Shown here: piece by piece, positions 27,284 through 37,547 of the stretch
How positions within the stretch are numbered: position 1 is the stretch's first letter
Layout of the letters: the number at the start of each line of letters is the position of its first letter
NCBI GenBank assembly: GCA_947499555.1
Contig: CANMOU010000002.1
Location: forward strand, 569,001 to 633,000
Source: an uncultured Roseovarius sp.
Lineage (GTDB): Bacteria > Pseudomonadota > Alphaproteobacteria > Rhodobacterales > Rhodobacteraceae
DNA: 64,000 nt
Reading direction: 5' to 3'
The notes under the pieces: model-generated
What the model was told of the DNA's origin: nothing
Databases searched by the model: none
What the model saw: the letters and a program-made list of their open reading frames with translations, nothing else
Translations under genes and position numbers: made by a program

Positions 27284-27847
27284 ATGGCAGACTCAAAGGA
27301 AGAGCAATTTCTCGACGATATTGAGCAGGCGGAGGCCGAGGAACAATCTGTTGTGCTCGAAGAAGAGATAGAAACGATCGATGATCAGCTTGACGCTTTG
27401 AGAGCAGAACGCGACGCGCTGCAGGATAAGTTCATGCGAGCGCTTGCTGATGCGGAGAACGCCAGAAAACGGGCGCAGAAGGATCGCACAGAGGCTGAAA
27501 ACTATGGGGGTTCACGGCTTGCGCGTGATCTGCTTCCAGTTTTCGACAACATGAAGCGGGCGGTCGAGTCTGCAACCGACGAACAGCGCGAAGCCGCCGG
27601 AGCGTTGATCGAAGGCGTAGAGCTTACGATGCGAGAACTTCTGAAGGTTTTTGGAAAACACGGTATTCAGGTGATCGATCCTCAGGTGGGCGACAAGTTC
27701 GACCCCCAGGAACATGAAGCCATGTTTGAGGCGCCCGTTCCCGGTACGAAATCCGGCGAGATTATTCAGGTATCGGCGCAGGGGTTCATTTTGCATGATC
27801 GAATTTTGAGACCCGCACAGGTTGGTGTCTCATCAAATCCTGGCTGA
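27284..27847 (+). CDS. grpE: GrpE, nucleotide exchange factor of DnaK
   Basis: A 187-residue cochaperone. The N-terminal acidic region is followed by a long coiled coil (about residues 20-75, with LRAERDALQDKFMRALADAENARKRAQKDR). The C-terminal beta domain contains LLKVFGKHGIQVIDPQVGDKFDPQEHEAMFEAPVPG and VSAQGFILHDRILRPAQVGVS. It is cotranscribed with hrcA, so likely heat-induced. It is convergent with mutS, 31 bp away. Confidence 0.95.
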   Translation: MADSKEEQFLDDIEQAEAEEQSVVLEEEIETIDDQLDALRAERDALQDKFMRALADAENARKRAQKDRTEAENYGGSRLARDLLPVFDNMKRAVESATDEQREAAGALIEGVELTMRELLKVFGKHGIQVIDPQVGDKFDPQEHEAMFEAPVPGTKSGEIIQVSAQGFILHDRILRPAQVGVSSNPG

Positions 27848-27878
27848 TTCCTACAGACCGTCCGCTTGTATCAGAAAG

Positions 27879-30521
27879 CTACTTAGGCTTGCTCAATTTC
27901 TTGAGCTCGTAAAGCACTTCGAGCGCGTCGCGCGGAGAAAGTTCGTCTGGCAAAATCTGCTCAAGTCGCGTCTCAACCTCAGAAGCCTCGTCAGGCTGTG
28001 GCTGAGAAGACGGGATTGCAGAAAAGAGCGGCAGGTCATCAATGAGCGTTTCTCTCTTTCCGCCTTCCCGTTCGCCACGCTCCAAAGACTCCAAGATGAT
28101 TCTTGCCCGCTCGATGACCGGTGCTGGAAGACCGGCAAGCTTGGCAACCTGAACACCATAACTTCGATCTGCAGCACCCTTCTTCACCTCGTGAAGGAAA
28201 ATGACGTCGCCATCGTGTTCCTTAACGGTGACGGTCGCGTTTTCCATCCGTGCCAGATTTTGGTTCAGATGGGTGAGTTCATGATAGTGAGTGGCAAAAA
28301 GCGTTCTGCACTTATTGACCTCGTGCAGGTGCTCCAAAGTCGCCCATGCGATGCTCAGACCATCATATGTGGCCGTCCCGCGGCCAATCTCATCCAGAAT
28401 CACGAGGGAATTGGAATCTGCCTGGTTCAAGATCGTTGCCGTCTCAACCATTTCGACCATGAAGGTGGATCGGCCTCGGGCCAAATCATCTGATGCGCCC
28501 ACCCGACTGAATAGCTTGCTCACGATACCGATATGAGCTGTCGACGCCGGAACATATGATCCCATCTGGGCAAGGATAGAAATGATCGCGTTTTGCCTTA
28601 GGAAAGTCGATTTACCCGCCATGTTCGGGCCCGTTAAAAGCCAAACGTCATGATCTTCGTTCAGAAGACAGGTGTTGGCGACAAACGGATCTCCGGTTTC
28701 TCTCTGTAATGCGGCTTCAACGACTGGATGGCGTCCTCCTTCAATCGACAGTGTATGGCTGTTGTCGACCTTTGGCCGGCACCAGTTTTCGCCAAGCGCG
28801 ATGTCGGCCATGGCCGTGGTCAGGTCAAACTCTGCAAGAGCGCGAGCCGTCTTGATGATAGCATCCGACGCGTGAAGAATCGCGCTTTTAAGCGTTTCAT
28901 AGAGCCGCTTTTCAATTTCCACGGCCCGTCCACCGGCGTTCAGAATCCGGGTCTCCATTTCACTTAACTGGACAGTCGTGAACCGGATCTGGTTTGCGGT
29001 GGTCTGCCGGTGCTTGAAGATATCACTCAAGGGCTCAGTCAGCATTTTGTCGGAATGGGTTGAGGTCACCTCGACAAAATAGCCCAGGACATTGTTGTGC
29101 TTGATCTTGAGACTCTGAATACCGGTTGTCTTGACATATTCCGCTTGCATCGCGGCGATGACGCCCCTGCCCTCGTCTCTAAGTTTTCGACATTCATCGA
29201 GGTCGGCGTCGTAGCCTTCGGAAATGAAGCCACCATCTCGTGTCAGCAACGGAGGCTCGGCGACAAGCGCTTCATTTAAGAGAGCCACGAGATCATCATG
29301 GCCCGATAGAGCCAAATGCGATTGACGGAGGAGAGGGGGCAGATATTCAGATTGCAAATTTGTGGCGATTTCTGCGGCTTCGGAAAGCCCGTTTCGTATC
29401 GCGGCAAGATCTCGTGGTCCTCCACGATCAAGACTGAGCCGAGACATTGCGCGATCCAGATCGGGCACTTTTCTAAGAGCATCGCGCAGTTCTGCCACAT
29501 GCGAGGCCCGATCGACAGCAAAGCCAATTGCATCCAACCGGGCTTCAATCTTTGTCAGGTTTCGGCTTGGGCTTGCCAGTCGGCTTTCGAGAAGCCGACC
29601 TCCCGCCGCTGTTACAGTACGGTCAATTACCGAAAGTAGTGATCCTTTCCGACCTCCTGACAAAGTGTGCGTGAGCTCCAGATTCCGGCGCGTGGCACCG
29701 TCGATCTGCATCACGCCCTCCGCCATTTCTCTTATCGGAGGCTGAATCAGAGGGAGTTTACCTTTTTGCGTCAGTCCGATGTACTCAACCAAGGCACCCA
29801 TCGCAGAAAACTCCGCTCTGCCGAATTGACCAAAGGAGTCCAGAGTTGCGACTTTGAAGAGTTCGCCCAGTCTCTTTTCGGCGCTGGTGCTGTCAAAGGC
29901 CGCGCGTGACACTGGTGTTATAGAGATATCAAAATCAGAGACTATTTCTCCCAATTCGGCGTCAAAACTATCGGTCAGAACAAGCTCGCTTGGCAGCAGC
30001 CGAGCCAATTCCGGGCCAAGCTGAACCTTGTCGATTGGCATAACGCGCAATATCCCGGTCGAGATGTCCGTCCAGGCCAAGGCGCATGTATTTCGTACCT
30101 CGGCGAACGCCGCCAGAAAGTTGTGCCGTCGCGCCTCTAGAAGACTGTCTTCGGTTAAAGTGCCAGGCGTGACGAGTCGTACGACATCACGCTTTACGAC
30201 AGCTTTTGACCCGCGCTTCTTTGCTTCTGCCGGATCTTCCATCTGTTCACAAACGGCGACGCGAAACCCTTTTCGGATCAAGGACAGAAGATAGCCTTCT
30301 GCGGAATGCACCGGAACGCCGCACATCGGAATATCTTCACCAAGATGCTTGCCACGTTTTGTCAGCGCGATGTCAAGAGCTTGGCTTGCAGCGACCGCAT
30401 CATCAAAAAACAACTCATAAAAGTCGCCCATTCGATAGAATAGAAGTGCCGTTTGGTACTGGGCCTTCAGCTCCAGGTATTGCGCCATCATTGGCGTCAC
30501 GGCTGGTTTTGCTGACGTCAC
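27879..30521 (-). CDS. mutS: DNA mismatch repair protein MutS
   Basis: Mismatch-recognition ATPase of 880 residues from the GTG at 30521, which has AAAGGGGG upstream. A longer in-frame reading from 30599 adds an unlike N-terminus. Mismatch-binding motif [15 protein letters not shown] is at about residues 28-42. Walker A is [16 protein letters not shown] near residue 640, followed by [20 protein letters not shown] and [21 protein letters not shown]. The C-terminal dimerisation helix is present. It is divergent from the PfkB kinase. Confidence 0.96.
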   Translation of the reverse strand: MTSAKPAVTPMMAQYLELKAQYQTALLFYRMGDFYELFFDDAVAASQALDIALTKRGKHLGEDIPMCGVPVHSAEGYLLSLIRKGFRVAVCEQMEDPAEAKKRGSKAVVKRDVVRLVTPGTLTEDSLLEARRHNFLAAFAEVRNTCALAWTDISTGILRVMPIDKVQLGPELARLLPSELVLTDSFDAELGEIVSDFDISITPVSRAAFDSTSAEKRLGELFKVATLDSFGQFGRAEFSAMGALVEYIGLTQKGKLPLIQPPIREMAEGVMQIDGATRRNLELTHTLSGGRKGSLLSVIDRTVTAAGGRLLESRLASPSRNLTKIEARLDAIGFAVDRASHVAELRDALRKVPDLDRAMSRLSLDRGGPRDLAAIRNGLSEAAEIATNLQSEYLPPLLRQSHLALSGHDDLVALLNEALVAEPPLLTRDGGFISEGYDADLDECRKLRDEGRGVIAAMQAEYVKTTGIQSLKIKHNNVLGYFVEVTSTHSDKMLTEPLSDIFKHRQTTANQIRFTTVQLSEMETRILNAGGRAVEIEKRLYETLKSAILHASDAIIKTARALAEFDLTTAMADIALGENWCRPKVDNSHTLSIEGGRHPVVEAALQRETGDPFVANTCLLNEDHDVWLLTGPNMAGKSTFLRQNAIISILAQMGSYVPASTAHIGIVSKLFSRVGASDDLARGRSTFMVEMVETATILNQADSNSLVILDEIGRGTATYDGLSIAWATLEHLHEVNKCRTLFATHYHELTHLNQNLARMENATVTVKEHDGDVIFLHEVKKGAADRSYGVQVAKLAGLPAPVIERARIILESLERGEREGGKRETLIDDLPLFSAIPSSQPQPDEASEVETRLEQILPDELSPRDALEVLYELKKLSKPK

Positions 30522-30646
30522 GCGGCCCCCTTTCCTCCGTGACCTAACTCTACAAATCCGTGGAGAGGCATAAAAGCCAAAACCGAGGGAATGTTGCAAA
30601 GGGGCGCTAAAACGTAAATCGTTTTCGAAGTGGCAGGAGGTTTGCG

Positions 30647-31507
30647 GTGATTTTCAACTTTGGCTCGATCAACATCGACTACTTCTATTCAGTTCCCCGT
30701 CTGCCGGAGAAAGGCGAAACCCTGGCCGCAGAAGAGTTCGCAATGGGGCTTGGGGGAAAAGGCGCGAACATGTCCGTCGCGGTTGCTCGGGCGGGCACGC
30801 AGATTTGCCATGTCGGTGCAGTTGGAGAAGATGGTCGCTGGACAAAGGAAACTCTGAGGAAAGACGGCGTTGACGTCGAATTTGTCAAGGTCTTGGACAA
30901 ACCCACGGGCCATGCGGTCATTAACAGGGATAAGGATGGTGAGAACACCATCATCCTTTTTCCAGGAGCCAACGAGCAGCAAGATGAAGACGTCTTGGCC
31001 GAAGCGCTTTTGCAGGCCAAACAAGGCGATTTCTTTCTTATGCAGAATGAGACCAATCTTGGGACGCACGCTGCCCATCTGGCGCGTGATTATGGATTAA
31101 CAGTCGCCTATGTCGCAGCGCCGTTTGATGCCGAGGCCGTGCAAACTGTTCTACCATATGCAGATATTCTCATTCTGAACGAGGTTGAAATGGCCCAGCT
31201 GCAAAAGGCGAACGGCCAATCAGCGTCAGAACTGAGCGTGGATCTTGTTGTTGTCACCAAGGGCAGCAAAGGTTGCTCCGTTTTTGGTAAAGAGTCGGGT
31301 GATTTTCACTTGCCGGCTCATCCCATTGAGGCCGTCGATACGACCGGTGCTGGCGATACCTTTGCCGGGTATTTTCTCGCCTGCCTCGACCGTGGGTTTG
31401 ATCCGCGCAAATCGGCAGAGATTGCAAACATGGCGGCGGCGATCATGGCAACAAGAAAGGGGACGGCAGATGCCATCCCCTACGCGTCGGAAGTTGTCGG
31501 ATTGTGA
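30647..31507 (+). CDS. PfkB-family sugar kinase, probably ribokinase
   Basis: Cytoplasmic carbohydrate kinase of 286 residues. The N-terminal [21 protein letters not shown] and [17 protein letters not shown] form the first PfkB signature and resemble ribokinase. The C-terminal [22 protein letters not shown] holds the catalytic aspartate and anion hole. The length is slightly short for RbsK. The substrate is probably ribose, but no rbs transport genes are beside it. It is convergent with msrA, with almost no spacer. Confidence 0.85.
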   Translation: MIFNFGSINIDYFYSVPRLPEKGETLAAEEFAMGLGGKGANMSVAVARAGTQICHVGAVGEDGRWTKETLRKDGVDVEFVKVLDKPTGHAVINRDKDGENTIILFPGANEQQDEDVLAEALLQAKQGDFFLMQNETNLGTHAAHLARDYGLTVAYVAAPFDAEAVQTVLPYADILILNEVEMAQLQKANGQSASELSVDLVVVTKGSKGCSVFGKESGDFHLPAHPIEAVDTTGAGDTFAGYFLACLDRGFDPRKSAEIANMAAAIMATRKGTADAIPYASEVVGL

Positions 31508-31509
31508 TC

Positions 31510-32172
31510 TTATGATCCCGCGAAAGCCGCTTCTTTTCCCCAAAGCTGCTTGACGCGCGCATCTCGTCCGCAAGCCTGGCGGTAAGCTTTGTACGCTTTT
31601 GACTGTTTCTTTGGGCCAAATCTAGTGAAGACGATTTTGGAGCCCTTGTAGTAATCCTGATGGCTCGCATCAGCGGGGTAAAACTTGGATGCCCCCAAGA
31701 TTGGTGTGACGATCTTTTGGCCAAGCGCGGATTGCGCGGCTGCCTTGACCTTTTCAGCTTTCGCTTTTTCAGCTGAGTCAGAGACAAAAATCGCTGATCT
31801 GTAGCTGGCACCCCGGTCGCAGAACTGGCCACCGGCGTCTGTTGGGTCAATCGAGCGAAAGAACTTCTTCAAAAGTGTTTCGCGAGAAACCATCTTGGGG
31901 TCGAACAGAATCTGGACGGCTTCATAGTGGCCGGTGCCGCCCCGTGTGACCTGTTTGTAGGTCGGGTTTGCAACCGAACCCCCGGTGAACCCGGAAACGA
32001 CTTCTCTTACGCCCGGCACAGATTCGAAATCTGACTCCACGCACCAGAAGCATCCGCCCGCGACAGTTAGAATTTCTGTTCCAGCCGCCCGCGCCTGGTT
32101 TCCATTCATCGTAAGAGCAATGCCGATCAAGATCGCCAATGCCGTTGCCTTGATGTTTCTAAGGTGTCTCAT
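31510..32172 (-). CDS. msrA: Periplasmic peptide methionine sulfoxide reductase MsrA
   Basis: Reduces methionine-S-sulfoxide in proteins. It has 220 residues, with an N-terminal signal peptide (MRHLRNIKATALAILIGIAL, cleavage likely after NQARA). The catalytic GGCFWCVESDFE motif follows. Other family segments are GFTGGSVANPTYKQVTRGGTGHYEAVQI and DPTDAGGQFCDRGASYRSAIFV. The C-terminal tail has one further cysteine for resolving. Export suggests repair of envelope proteins. A near-palindrome resembling parS in this gene is judged accidental. Confidence 0.93.
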   Translation of the reverse strand: MRHLRNIKATALAILIGIALTMNGNQARAAGTEILTVAGGCFWCVESDFESVPGVREVVSGFTGGSVANPTYKQVTRGGTGHYEAVQILFDPKMVSRETLLKKFFRSIDPTDAGGQFCDRGASYRSAIFVSDSAEKAKAEKVKAAAQSALGQKIVTPILGASKFYPADASHQDYYKGSKIVFTRFGPKKQSKAYKAYRQACGRDARVKQLWGKEAAFAGS

Positions 32173-32343
32173 AACAAAACCTCCGTGGTTGAGAGGATTT
32201 TGCTCTTGGCAGGGTCAAAACCCAATTCACCACAGCGTGAGGTCACGGAGCGGTGACCCGAGTTTACGCTTGGCAGCCGAAATCCGGCCCTCTAGCGTCA
32301 CATTGAAACATTGGCCAACCAATTTCGTAACATTTGAGAGCCT

Positions 32344-33252
32344 ATGACAGACCACGTGACCACACATCAGGCCGAAGAAGATGCCAGAAATGAAACAATT
32401 CAGATTTGGTTGAACGGCAGGCTTGTGCCCAAGGCCGATGCCGTTGTCAGCGTTTACGATAGCGGTTTCATGCTTGGCGACGGTGTCTGGGAAGGCCTGC
32501 GCCTCTATGATGGTGTGTGGGCTTTTGCGGACGAGCACCTGGATCGGCTATTTGAGGCCGCCCTCGCGATTGATCTCGAGATTGGCCTGTCAAAACAGAA
32601 TCTGATGCAGGCATTGATCGATACGCAGCGCGCAAATGGGATGCAGACCGACGCGCATGCAAGACTGATGGTAACGCGCGGCCCAAAGACCCGCCCGTTC
32701 CAACATCCGTCCTTGTCACAACAGGGACCGACAATTGCGATCATCATGGAACATTCTGCGCCCAACCTGCCCCGTCCGATCAGCCTGGCGACGGTGCCTC
32801 ACATCCGCGGCTTGCCCATGTCACAGGACCCAAAACTCAATTCACATTCGAAATTGAACTGCATCCTTGCATGTATCGCGGCAGAGAAGGCAGGCGCGGA
32901 TGAAGCACTCATGCTTGACGTCCATGGCTTTGTGAACACTACGAATGCCTGCAATTTTTTCATTGTGAGAAAGGGTGAGGTGTGGACGTCTACTGGCGAC
33001 TACTGCATGAACGGGATTACGCGCGTCAAGGTGATCGGGCTTTGCCGCGACGCCAGCATTCCTGTCTTTGAAAAGAACTTCTCCCTTTTGGACGCATATA
33101 GCGCTGATGAGGCGTTCCTGACCGGTACATTTGGCGCACAAACACCGGTCGGTCAGATCGATGGACGCGTCATCGGGGACGGCACACTTGGCCCAATCAC
33201 CACGAAAATCCACACCCTGTACAAGGATCTTATTGCCAGGATGGCAGGGTGA
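32344..33252 (+). CDS. Class IV aminotransferase (D-amino-acid/branched-chain type)
   Basis: PLP enzyme of fold type IV, 302 residues. It opens with IQIWLNGRLVPKADAVVSVYDSGFMLGDGVWEGLRLYDG in pieces typical of Dat/IlvE/PabC. The PLP lysine is expected in HSKLNCILACIAAEKAGADEALMLD. FVNTTNACNFFIV and FLTGTFGAQTPVGQIDG are the other conserved segments. The substrate is not clear. Its stop overlaps the start of the next gene (TGATG), which encodes a sulfotransferase-like protein. That arrangement suggests a shared pathway. Confidence 0.88.
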   Translation: MTDHVTTHQAEEDARNETIQIWLNGRLVPKADAVVSVYDSGFMLGDGVWEGLRLYDGVWAFADEHLDRLFEAALAIDLEIGLSKQNLMQALIDTQRANGMQTDAHARLMVTRGPKTRPFQHPSLSQQGPTIAIIMEHSAPNLPRPISLATVPHIRGLPMSQDPKLNSHSKLNCILACIAAEKAGADEALMLDVHGFVNTTNACNFFIVRKGEVWTSTGDYCMNGITRVKVIGLCRDASIPVFEKNFSLLDAYSADEAFLTGTFGAQTPVGQIDGRVIGDGTLGPITTKIHTLYKDLIARMAG

Positions 33253-33965
33253 TGCGGATTGCGATGTGGTCGGGGCCTCGGAATCTCTCAACTGCGATGA
33301 TGTATGCATTTGCCTCGCGGCCAGATACCGCAGTTGTGGATGAGCCGTTCTACGCGACCTATCTCTCGCTGACTGGCCTGGCACACCCAATGAGAGAGGA
33401 AATCATCGCGTCGCAGCCGACTGATCCGGACGAGGTGATCAATGATTTGCTGGGTCCGATCCCGGGGAACCATTCGAATTTTTACCAAAAACACATGACG
33501 CAGCATATGGTTGGAGGCGTCTCACGGGACTGGATGAGATCGGTCCGGAACGTCTTTCTTATCCGGCATCCTGCGCGTGTCGTTGCCAGTTTTTCGGCAA
33601 AGTACGAAAATCCAACCATCGACGATCTTGGCTTTGTTCAACAGCTTGATCTGTTCAATCTGGCCTGTACGAGTGACGAGATACCTTTGGTGATAGACAG
33701 CACGGATATCCGGCGTGACCCCGAAGGCATGCTTAAGCGGTTATGCGCGGCGCTGGGACTGCCGTGGGATGATCGAATGCTGCGATGGACGGTAGGTGGC
33801 ATTCCCGAAGATGGGGTTTGGGCACCGCATTGGTATGGGGCTGTGCATGCATCGACCCGGTTCGCCGAATCGGAAGGTGATTTGCCTGTTCTGACAGGGA
33901 AACTGGGTGATCTGGTGGAAGAGACTATGCCGTCATTCGAGGCGCTTTATCGTCACAAACTGTAA
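33252..33965 (+). CDS. Sulfotransferase-like P-loop protein
   Basis: A 237-residue protein with a P-loop variant at the very N-terminus (MWSGPRNLSTAMMYAFASR). This resembles the 5'-phosphosulfate-binding loop of sulfotransferases. The middle has FLIRHPARVVASFSAKYENP, like the 3'-phosphate-binding motif. I infer that it binds PAPS or a nucleotide; acceptor and reaction are unknown. It is translationally coupled to the class IV aminotransferase. A GTG one codon earlier is an alternative start. Confidence 0.75.
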   Translation: MRIAMWSGPRNLSTAMMYAFASRPDTAVVDEPFYATYLSLTGLAHPMREEIIASQPTDPDEVINDLLGPIPGNHSNFYQKHMTQHMVGGVSRDWMRSVRNVFLIRHPARVVASFSAKYENPTIDDLGFVQQLDLFNLACTSDEIPLVIDSTDIRRDPEGMLKRLCAALGLPWDDRMLRWTVGGIPEDGVWAPHWYGAVHASTRFAESEGDLPVLTGKLGDLVEETMPSFEALYRHKL

Positions 33966-34029
33966 GACCTGGGTAAAAAGCCAGGAATTTCCCCGTACGA
34001 ACGACACCGCCAGCACCCATCTAGATTTC

Positions 34030-34560
34030 ATGAATAGAAGAAGTTTTGGAAAAATGGTTTTGGGCTCGGGTCTTGCTGCGGCCTTGCCGGCGGCAGGTGC
34101 GTCTGCTGCGACACTCGGTACCGCAAGACGGTCAAAGTACATCTTTGCTGTGGCATTGGCACATAACCGCGTGAATGTGTCGGCTGATCTGATTGGAGAA
34201 ACATTCAAGCTTCGCCCGGCGACAGCGCGCCGTTTGTTCGGCCAACTTGTGCGCAACGGCGTGGTTGATACCCCAGACGCGCGAGGCATCGCGACATTGG
34301 CAAAACCGCTGCAACGTATTGTGCCAGAGGTGGTCGAATACAACCCGTCAGGGGGCTATGTCGTCAAAGGACGCCTCGATGACTTGATTTCAAGAGCCAA
34401 GACCACTGTGCGTGACGTCCTTGAGATAGACGAAGATGGCGCGCCGCACGAAACAGGCGAAAACGGCTCAGTTGCTATCGCCGAGCCCGACGAACCTACC
34501 CTTTCAGACGACGATCCCGTGCCGCGAGAAGCTTCAACCGAAGTGCGTTCAGCTGAATAA
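34030..34560 (+). CDS. Unknown protein with Tat-like signal and winged-helix-like segment
   Basis: I do not recognise a named family. It has 176 residues from ATG 34030. The N-terminus [26 protein letters not shown] looks like a twin-arginine signal (R3, R4) with cleavage after ASA. The following part ([31 protein letters not shown], in pieces) reads like a winged-helix fold, which is odd for an exported protein. The tail is acidic and low-complexity ([13 protein letters not shown]). The last 65 bases overlap the convergent 3' end of argG. The earlier in-frame start lies inside the previous gene and is rejected. Confidence 0.7.
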   Translation: MNRRSFGKMVLGSGLAAALPAAGASAATLGTARRSKYIFAVALAHNRVNVSADLIGETFKLRPATARRLFGQLVRNGVVDTPDARGIATLAKPLQRIVPEVVEYNPSGGYVVKGRLDDLISRAKTTVRDVLEIDEDGAPHETGENGSVAIAEPDEPTLSDDDPVPREASTEVRSAE

Positions 34561-35722
34561 ATCCAGCGGCGTCTTTTTGATCATAGGCACCCGCGTCTTC
34601 CTCAAAAGTCACATGTGCTTCTGAATAAAGCGAATGGTCTGACCAACGGCCGACTGTGCGGGCGGATCCTTTGTAAAGTTTGAGGCGCACGGTTCCCGTG
34701 ACGTGCTGTTGCGAATGATCGATCGCGGCTTGAAGCATCTCGCGTTCCGGGCTGAACCAGAAGCCATTGTAGATAAGTTCTGCATAGCGCGGCATCAGTT
34801 CATCTTTGAGATGCGCGGCACCGCGATCCAAGGTGATTTGTTCGATACCGCGATGCGCTTCCAGAAGAAGTGTTCCGCCGGGTGTTTCATAAATCCCCCG
34901 GCTCTTCATTCCGACAAATCGTCCTTCCACGAGATCGAGCCGACCGATACCGTGTTTCCCGCCAAGCTCATTGAGCCTGGTCAGAAGGTCTGCGGGGCTA
35001 AGCATGTCATCATTGATGCTGACGGCATCGCCTTTCTCAAAACCGATTTCGATGTATTCGGGGCTTTCGGGGGCATCCTCGGGATGGACCGTCCGCTGGT
35101 AAACGTAGTCCGGCGCCATTTGAGCCGGATCCTCAAGGACCTTACCTTCACTAGAGGTATGCAAGAGGTTTGCGTCGACGGAAAAAGGTGCTTCTCCTCT
35201 TTTGTCCTTGGCGATAGGGATCTGGTTCTTCTCAGCGAAATCGATAAGTTTGGTCCGGCTGGTCAAATCCCAGATGCGCCAGGGCGCGATCACCTTGATG
35301 TCGGGATTAAGAGCGTAGGCTGCGAGTTCAAACCGTACCTGATCGTTCCCTTTGCCGGTCGCACCGTGGGCCACCGCGTCGGCCCCGGTTTCCGCCGCGA
35401 TCTCTACCAGACGTTTTGAGATCAAAGGCCGCGCAATAGACGTGCCAAGAAGGTAGAGTCCTTCATAGACGGCATTGGCACGGAACATCGGAAAAACGAA
35501 ATCGCGGACAAATTCTTCGCGAACATCTTCAATGAAGATGTTTTCGGAATTGATCCCGAGCAGCTCGGCCTTTTGGCGAGCTGGTTCAAGCTCTTCGCCC
35601 TGACCAAGATCTGCTGTGAATGTAACCACCTCGCAGCCATACTCTGACTGCAGCCATTTCAGAATAATGGATGTATCGAGACCACCGGAATAGGCGAGAA
35701 CAACTTTCTTGGGCGCAGACAT
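34496..35722 (-). CDS. argG: Argininosuccinate synthase
   Basis: Joins citrulline and aspartate with ATP in arginine synthesis. It has 408 residues. The N-terminal P-loop-like motif is [37 protein letters not shown] is near residue 115. The [29 protein letters not shown] region is at about 265-293. The C-terminus ends normally ([15 protein letters not shown]), so the 65-bp overlap with the convergent Tat-signal gene is not a truncation. Confidence 0.97.
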   Translation of the reverse strand: MSAPKKVVLAYSGGLDTSIILKWLQSEYGCEVVTFTADLGQGEELEPARQKAELLGINSENIFIEDVREEFVRDFVFPMFRANAVYEGLYLLGTSIARPLISKRLVEIAAETGADAVAHGATGKGNDQVRFELAAYALNPDIKVIAPWRIWDLTSRTKLIDFAEKNQIPIAKDKRGEAPFSVDANLLHTSSEGKVLEDPAQMAPDYVYQRTVHPEDAPESPEYIEIGFEKGDAVSINDDMLSPADLLTRLNELGGKHGIGRLDLVEGRFVGMKSRGIYETPGGTLLLEAHRGIEQITLDRGAAHLKDELMPRYAELIYNGFWFSPEREMLQAAIDHSQQHVTGTVRLKLYKGSARTVGRWSDHSLYSEAHVTFEEDAGAYDQKDAAGFIQLNALRLKLLAARDRRLKG

Positions 35723-35801
35723 GAGAATCCCCTTACTGCCAATGGCCTTGGCGCTTATCGGGTTTTCATTTTCCGGGCAAGGGAGCGAGGGGTTTCAGCG
35801 T

Positions 35802-36128
35802 TCAGAATCGGCTGGAGAGCTCATTTTTGAAAAGAATCTTGGACTTTGCGTAGGTGGATTGGATCTTTGAAAGCACCGCGCCTTCGACAGTCCCGTTTGC
35901 CGCGTCCCTCTCTCCATCATGGCACAGCTTGGACAGTGCGGAGAAGCCAAGGTTGAGCGCGCTTCCTTTCAGGAAATGGAGCCTATCTTGCAAGACGCCG
36001 GGGCAAGAGTGCTGTGCCAACTTCTCGATTTCTTCGTCAACTTCTTCAAGAAAAAGCTCGACGATATCCAGAAAATCCTCTGCTCCGACCTCGGTCCTAA
36101 GCTGCTTGGCGCGATCCCAGTCTATCAT
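35802..36128 (-). CDS. Histidine phosphotransfer (Hpt) domain protein
   Basis: A single Hpt domain of 108 residues, all helical and acidic. The phospho-accepting histidine is His51 in RLHFLKGSALNLGFSALSKLCHDGE, a good match to HxLKGxAxxxG. I use ATG 36128 because AAGGGG lies 6 bases upstream; an ATG six codons earlier lacks this. It is divergent from a receiver-phosphatase gene, so the two may form a phosphorelay. No kinase is adjacent. Confidence 0.87.
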   Translation of the reverse strand: MIDWDRAKQLRTEVGAEDFLDIVELFLEEVDEEIEKLAQHSCPGVLQDRLHFLKGSALNLGFSALSKLCHDGERDAANGTVEGAVLSKIQSTYAKSKILFKNELSSRF

Positions 36129-36269
36129 AGGCGTCCCCTTCATCATGAGCCTGGCCGACCGACGGTTATATTTCGATGAAACTCAGAGGTAAAATCAGTA
36201 AAAATGTTTGTTTTACATCATGTTAAGTAGACGGTGTTTGATTGCTGCGGGGCCCTGAGATGTGAGTAA

Positions 36270-37547
36270 GTGGTGAAACAGAATGCTCTTGCGCCGAGGC
36301 GGCACAGGTCGCGCGCTGCGATTGGCAAGGTTTTGGTTGTGGACGACAGTCGTGCGCAAAGGCGCATCGTTTCATCTTATCTGCGAAAATGCGGCCTCGA
36401 TGTTTCCGAGGCGGACTCGGGTGTCGCGGCTTTGGCGCTATGTGAAAAAGAGCCCTTTGATCTTGTCATCAGCGATTGGGTCATGCCGGAGATGGACGGT
36501 CTTTCGTTTTGCAAAGCGTTTCGGCAGTTGCCGATGGATGGGTATGGTTACTTCATCCTTCTGACATCGAAGAGCGACAAGGCGGATATCGCGAAAGGCT
36601 TTGACGCGGGTGTCGACGATTTTCTGACAAAGCCCGTGAACCCAGCAGAGCTTCGCGCTCGTATCTCAGCCGGCGATCGAATCGTTGGCATGCAAAGGGA
36701 ACTCACCGAAAAAAACCGCCTAGTCGAAGCAACGCTGAGCGAGCTTCAAGATCTTTACGATTCGATTGATAACGATCTGATCGAGGCAAAGAAACTTCAG
36801 CAATCCCTGGTCAGTGAACGCCATCGGCGCTTTCTGACGGCAGACGTCTCAATTCTGCTGCGGCCGGCCGGTCATGTCGGTGGGGATCTGGTTGGCTTTT
36901 TTCCAGTCAACGAAGACCAGGTTGGTCTATTCGCAATAGATGTATCCGGGCACGGCATCAGCTCTGCTTTGATGACTGCGCGTCTGGCAGGGTATCTTTC
37001 GCCGACATCTCCGGATCAGAATCTGGCCTTGGAAAAAATGGATGATGGGGAATATGTTGCCCGGTCTCCGTCCCAGACAATCGCAGAGCTCAATCAAATG
37101 ATCTTGGGTGAACTCGAGACAGAACATTACTTTACACTCTTGCTGGCGATTGCTGATTTGACCACTGGCAAGATCGTTCTGTCTCAGGCGGGCCATCCTT
37201 ACCCTGCCGTGCAAAGGTCTGATGGGTGTGTCGAGCCAATTGGCGGTGGCGGTCTGCCGGTCGGATTGGTTGACGGCGCGACATATGATGAGTTCGAAGT
37301 CACATTGTCAGAGGGCGATCGGCTCTTGATTCATTCCGACGGCGTCGATGAATGCGCGAACCCAGCCGGTGAACTCTTGGGCCAGAAAGGTGTTTTAGCC
37401 CTTCTCGAAGAACTCAGACATGTCGAGGGCATGGCATTTCTTGAGGCTCTTGTCTGGAAACTGTCCAGTTTTGCCAGGCGAGAGGAGTTCGAAGACGATG
37501 TTTCCGCTGTGCTGCTCGAATTCAAAGGTTGTCCAGAGCCGATCTGA
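36270..37547 (+). CDS. Response regulator with PP2C-type (SpoIIE/RsbU) phosphatase output
   Basis: A 425-residue two-domain protein. The receiver is at about residues 20-135: KVLVVDDSRAQRRIV, phospho-aspartate in LVISDWVMPEMDG, and TKPVNPAELRARI. A coiled-coil linker at about 140-185 leads to the phosphatase: LRPAGHVGGDLVGFF, IDVSGHGISSALMT, LSQAGHPYPAV and FDEVTLSEGDRLLIHSDGV-like segments. Such proteins dephosphorylate anti-sigma-antagonists in partner switching. No antagonist or anti-sigma gene is seen nearby. Start is GTG. Confidence 0.9.
   Translation: MVKQNALAPRRHRSRAAIGKVLVVDDSRAQRRIVSSYLRKCGLDVSEADSGVAALALCEKEPFDLVISDWVMPEMDGLSFCKAFRQLPMDGYGYFILLTSKSDKADIAKGFDAGVDDFLTKPVNPAELRARISAGDRIVGMQRELTEKNRLVEATLSELQDLYDSIDNDLIEAKKLQQSLVSERHRRFLTADVSILLRPAGHVGGDLVGFFPVNEDQVGLFAIDVSGHGISSALMTARLAGYLSPTSPDQNLALEKMDDGEYVARSPSQTIAELNQMILGELETEHYFTLLLAIADLTTGKIVLSQAGHPYPAVQRSDGCVEPIGGGGLPVGLVDGATYDEFEVTLSEGDRLLIHSDGVDECANPAGELLGQKGVLALLEELRHVEGMAFLEALVWKLSSFARREEFEDDVSAVLLEFKGCPEPI

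Noticed and set aside
31876-31891. TGTTTCGCGAGAAACC in msrA, similar to parS
   Set aside because: It differs from the parS consensus at three positions, including the central CACGTG, and lies within ordinary coding sequence. Two perfect sites occur elsewhere.
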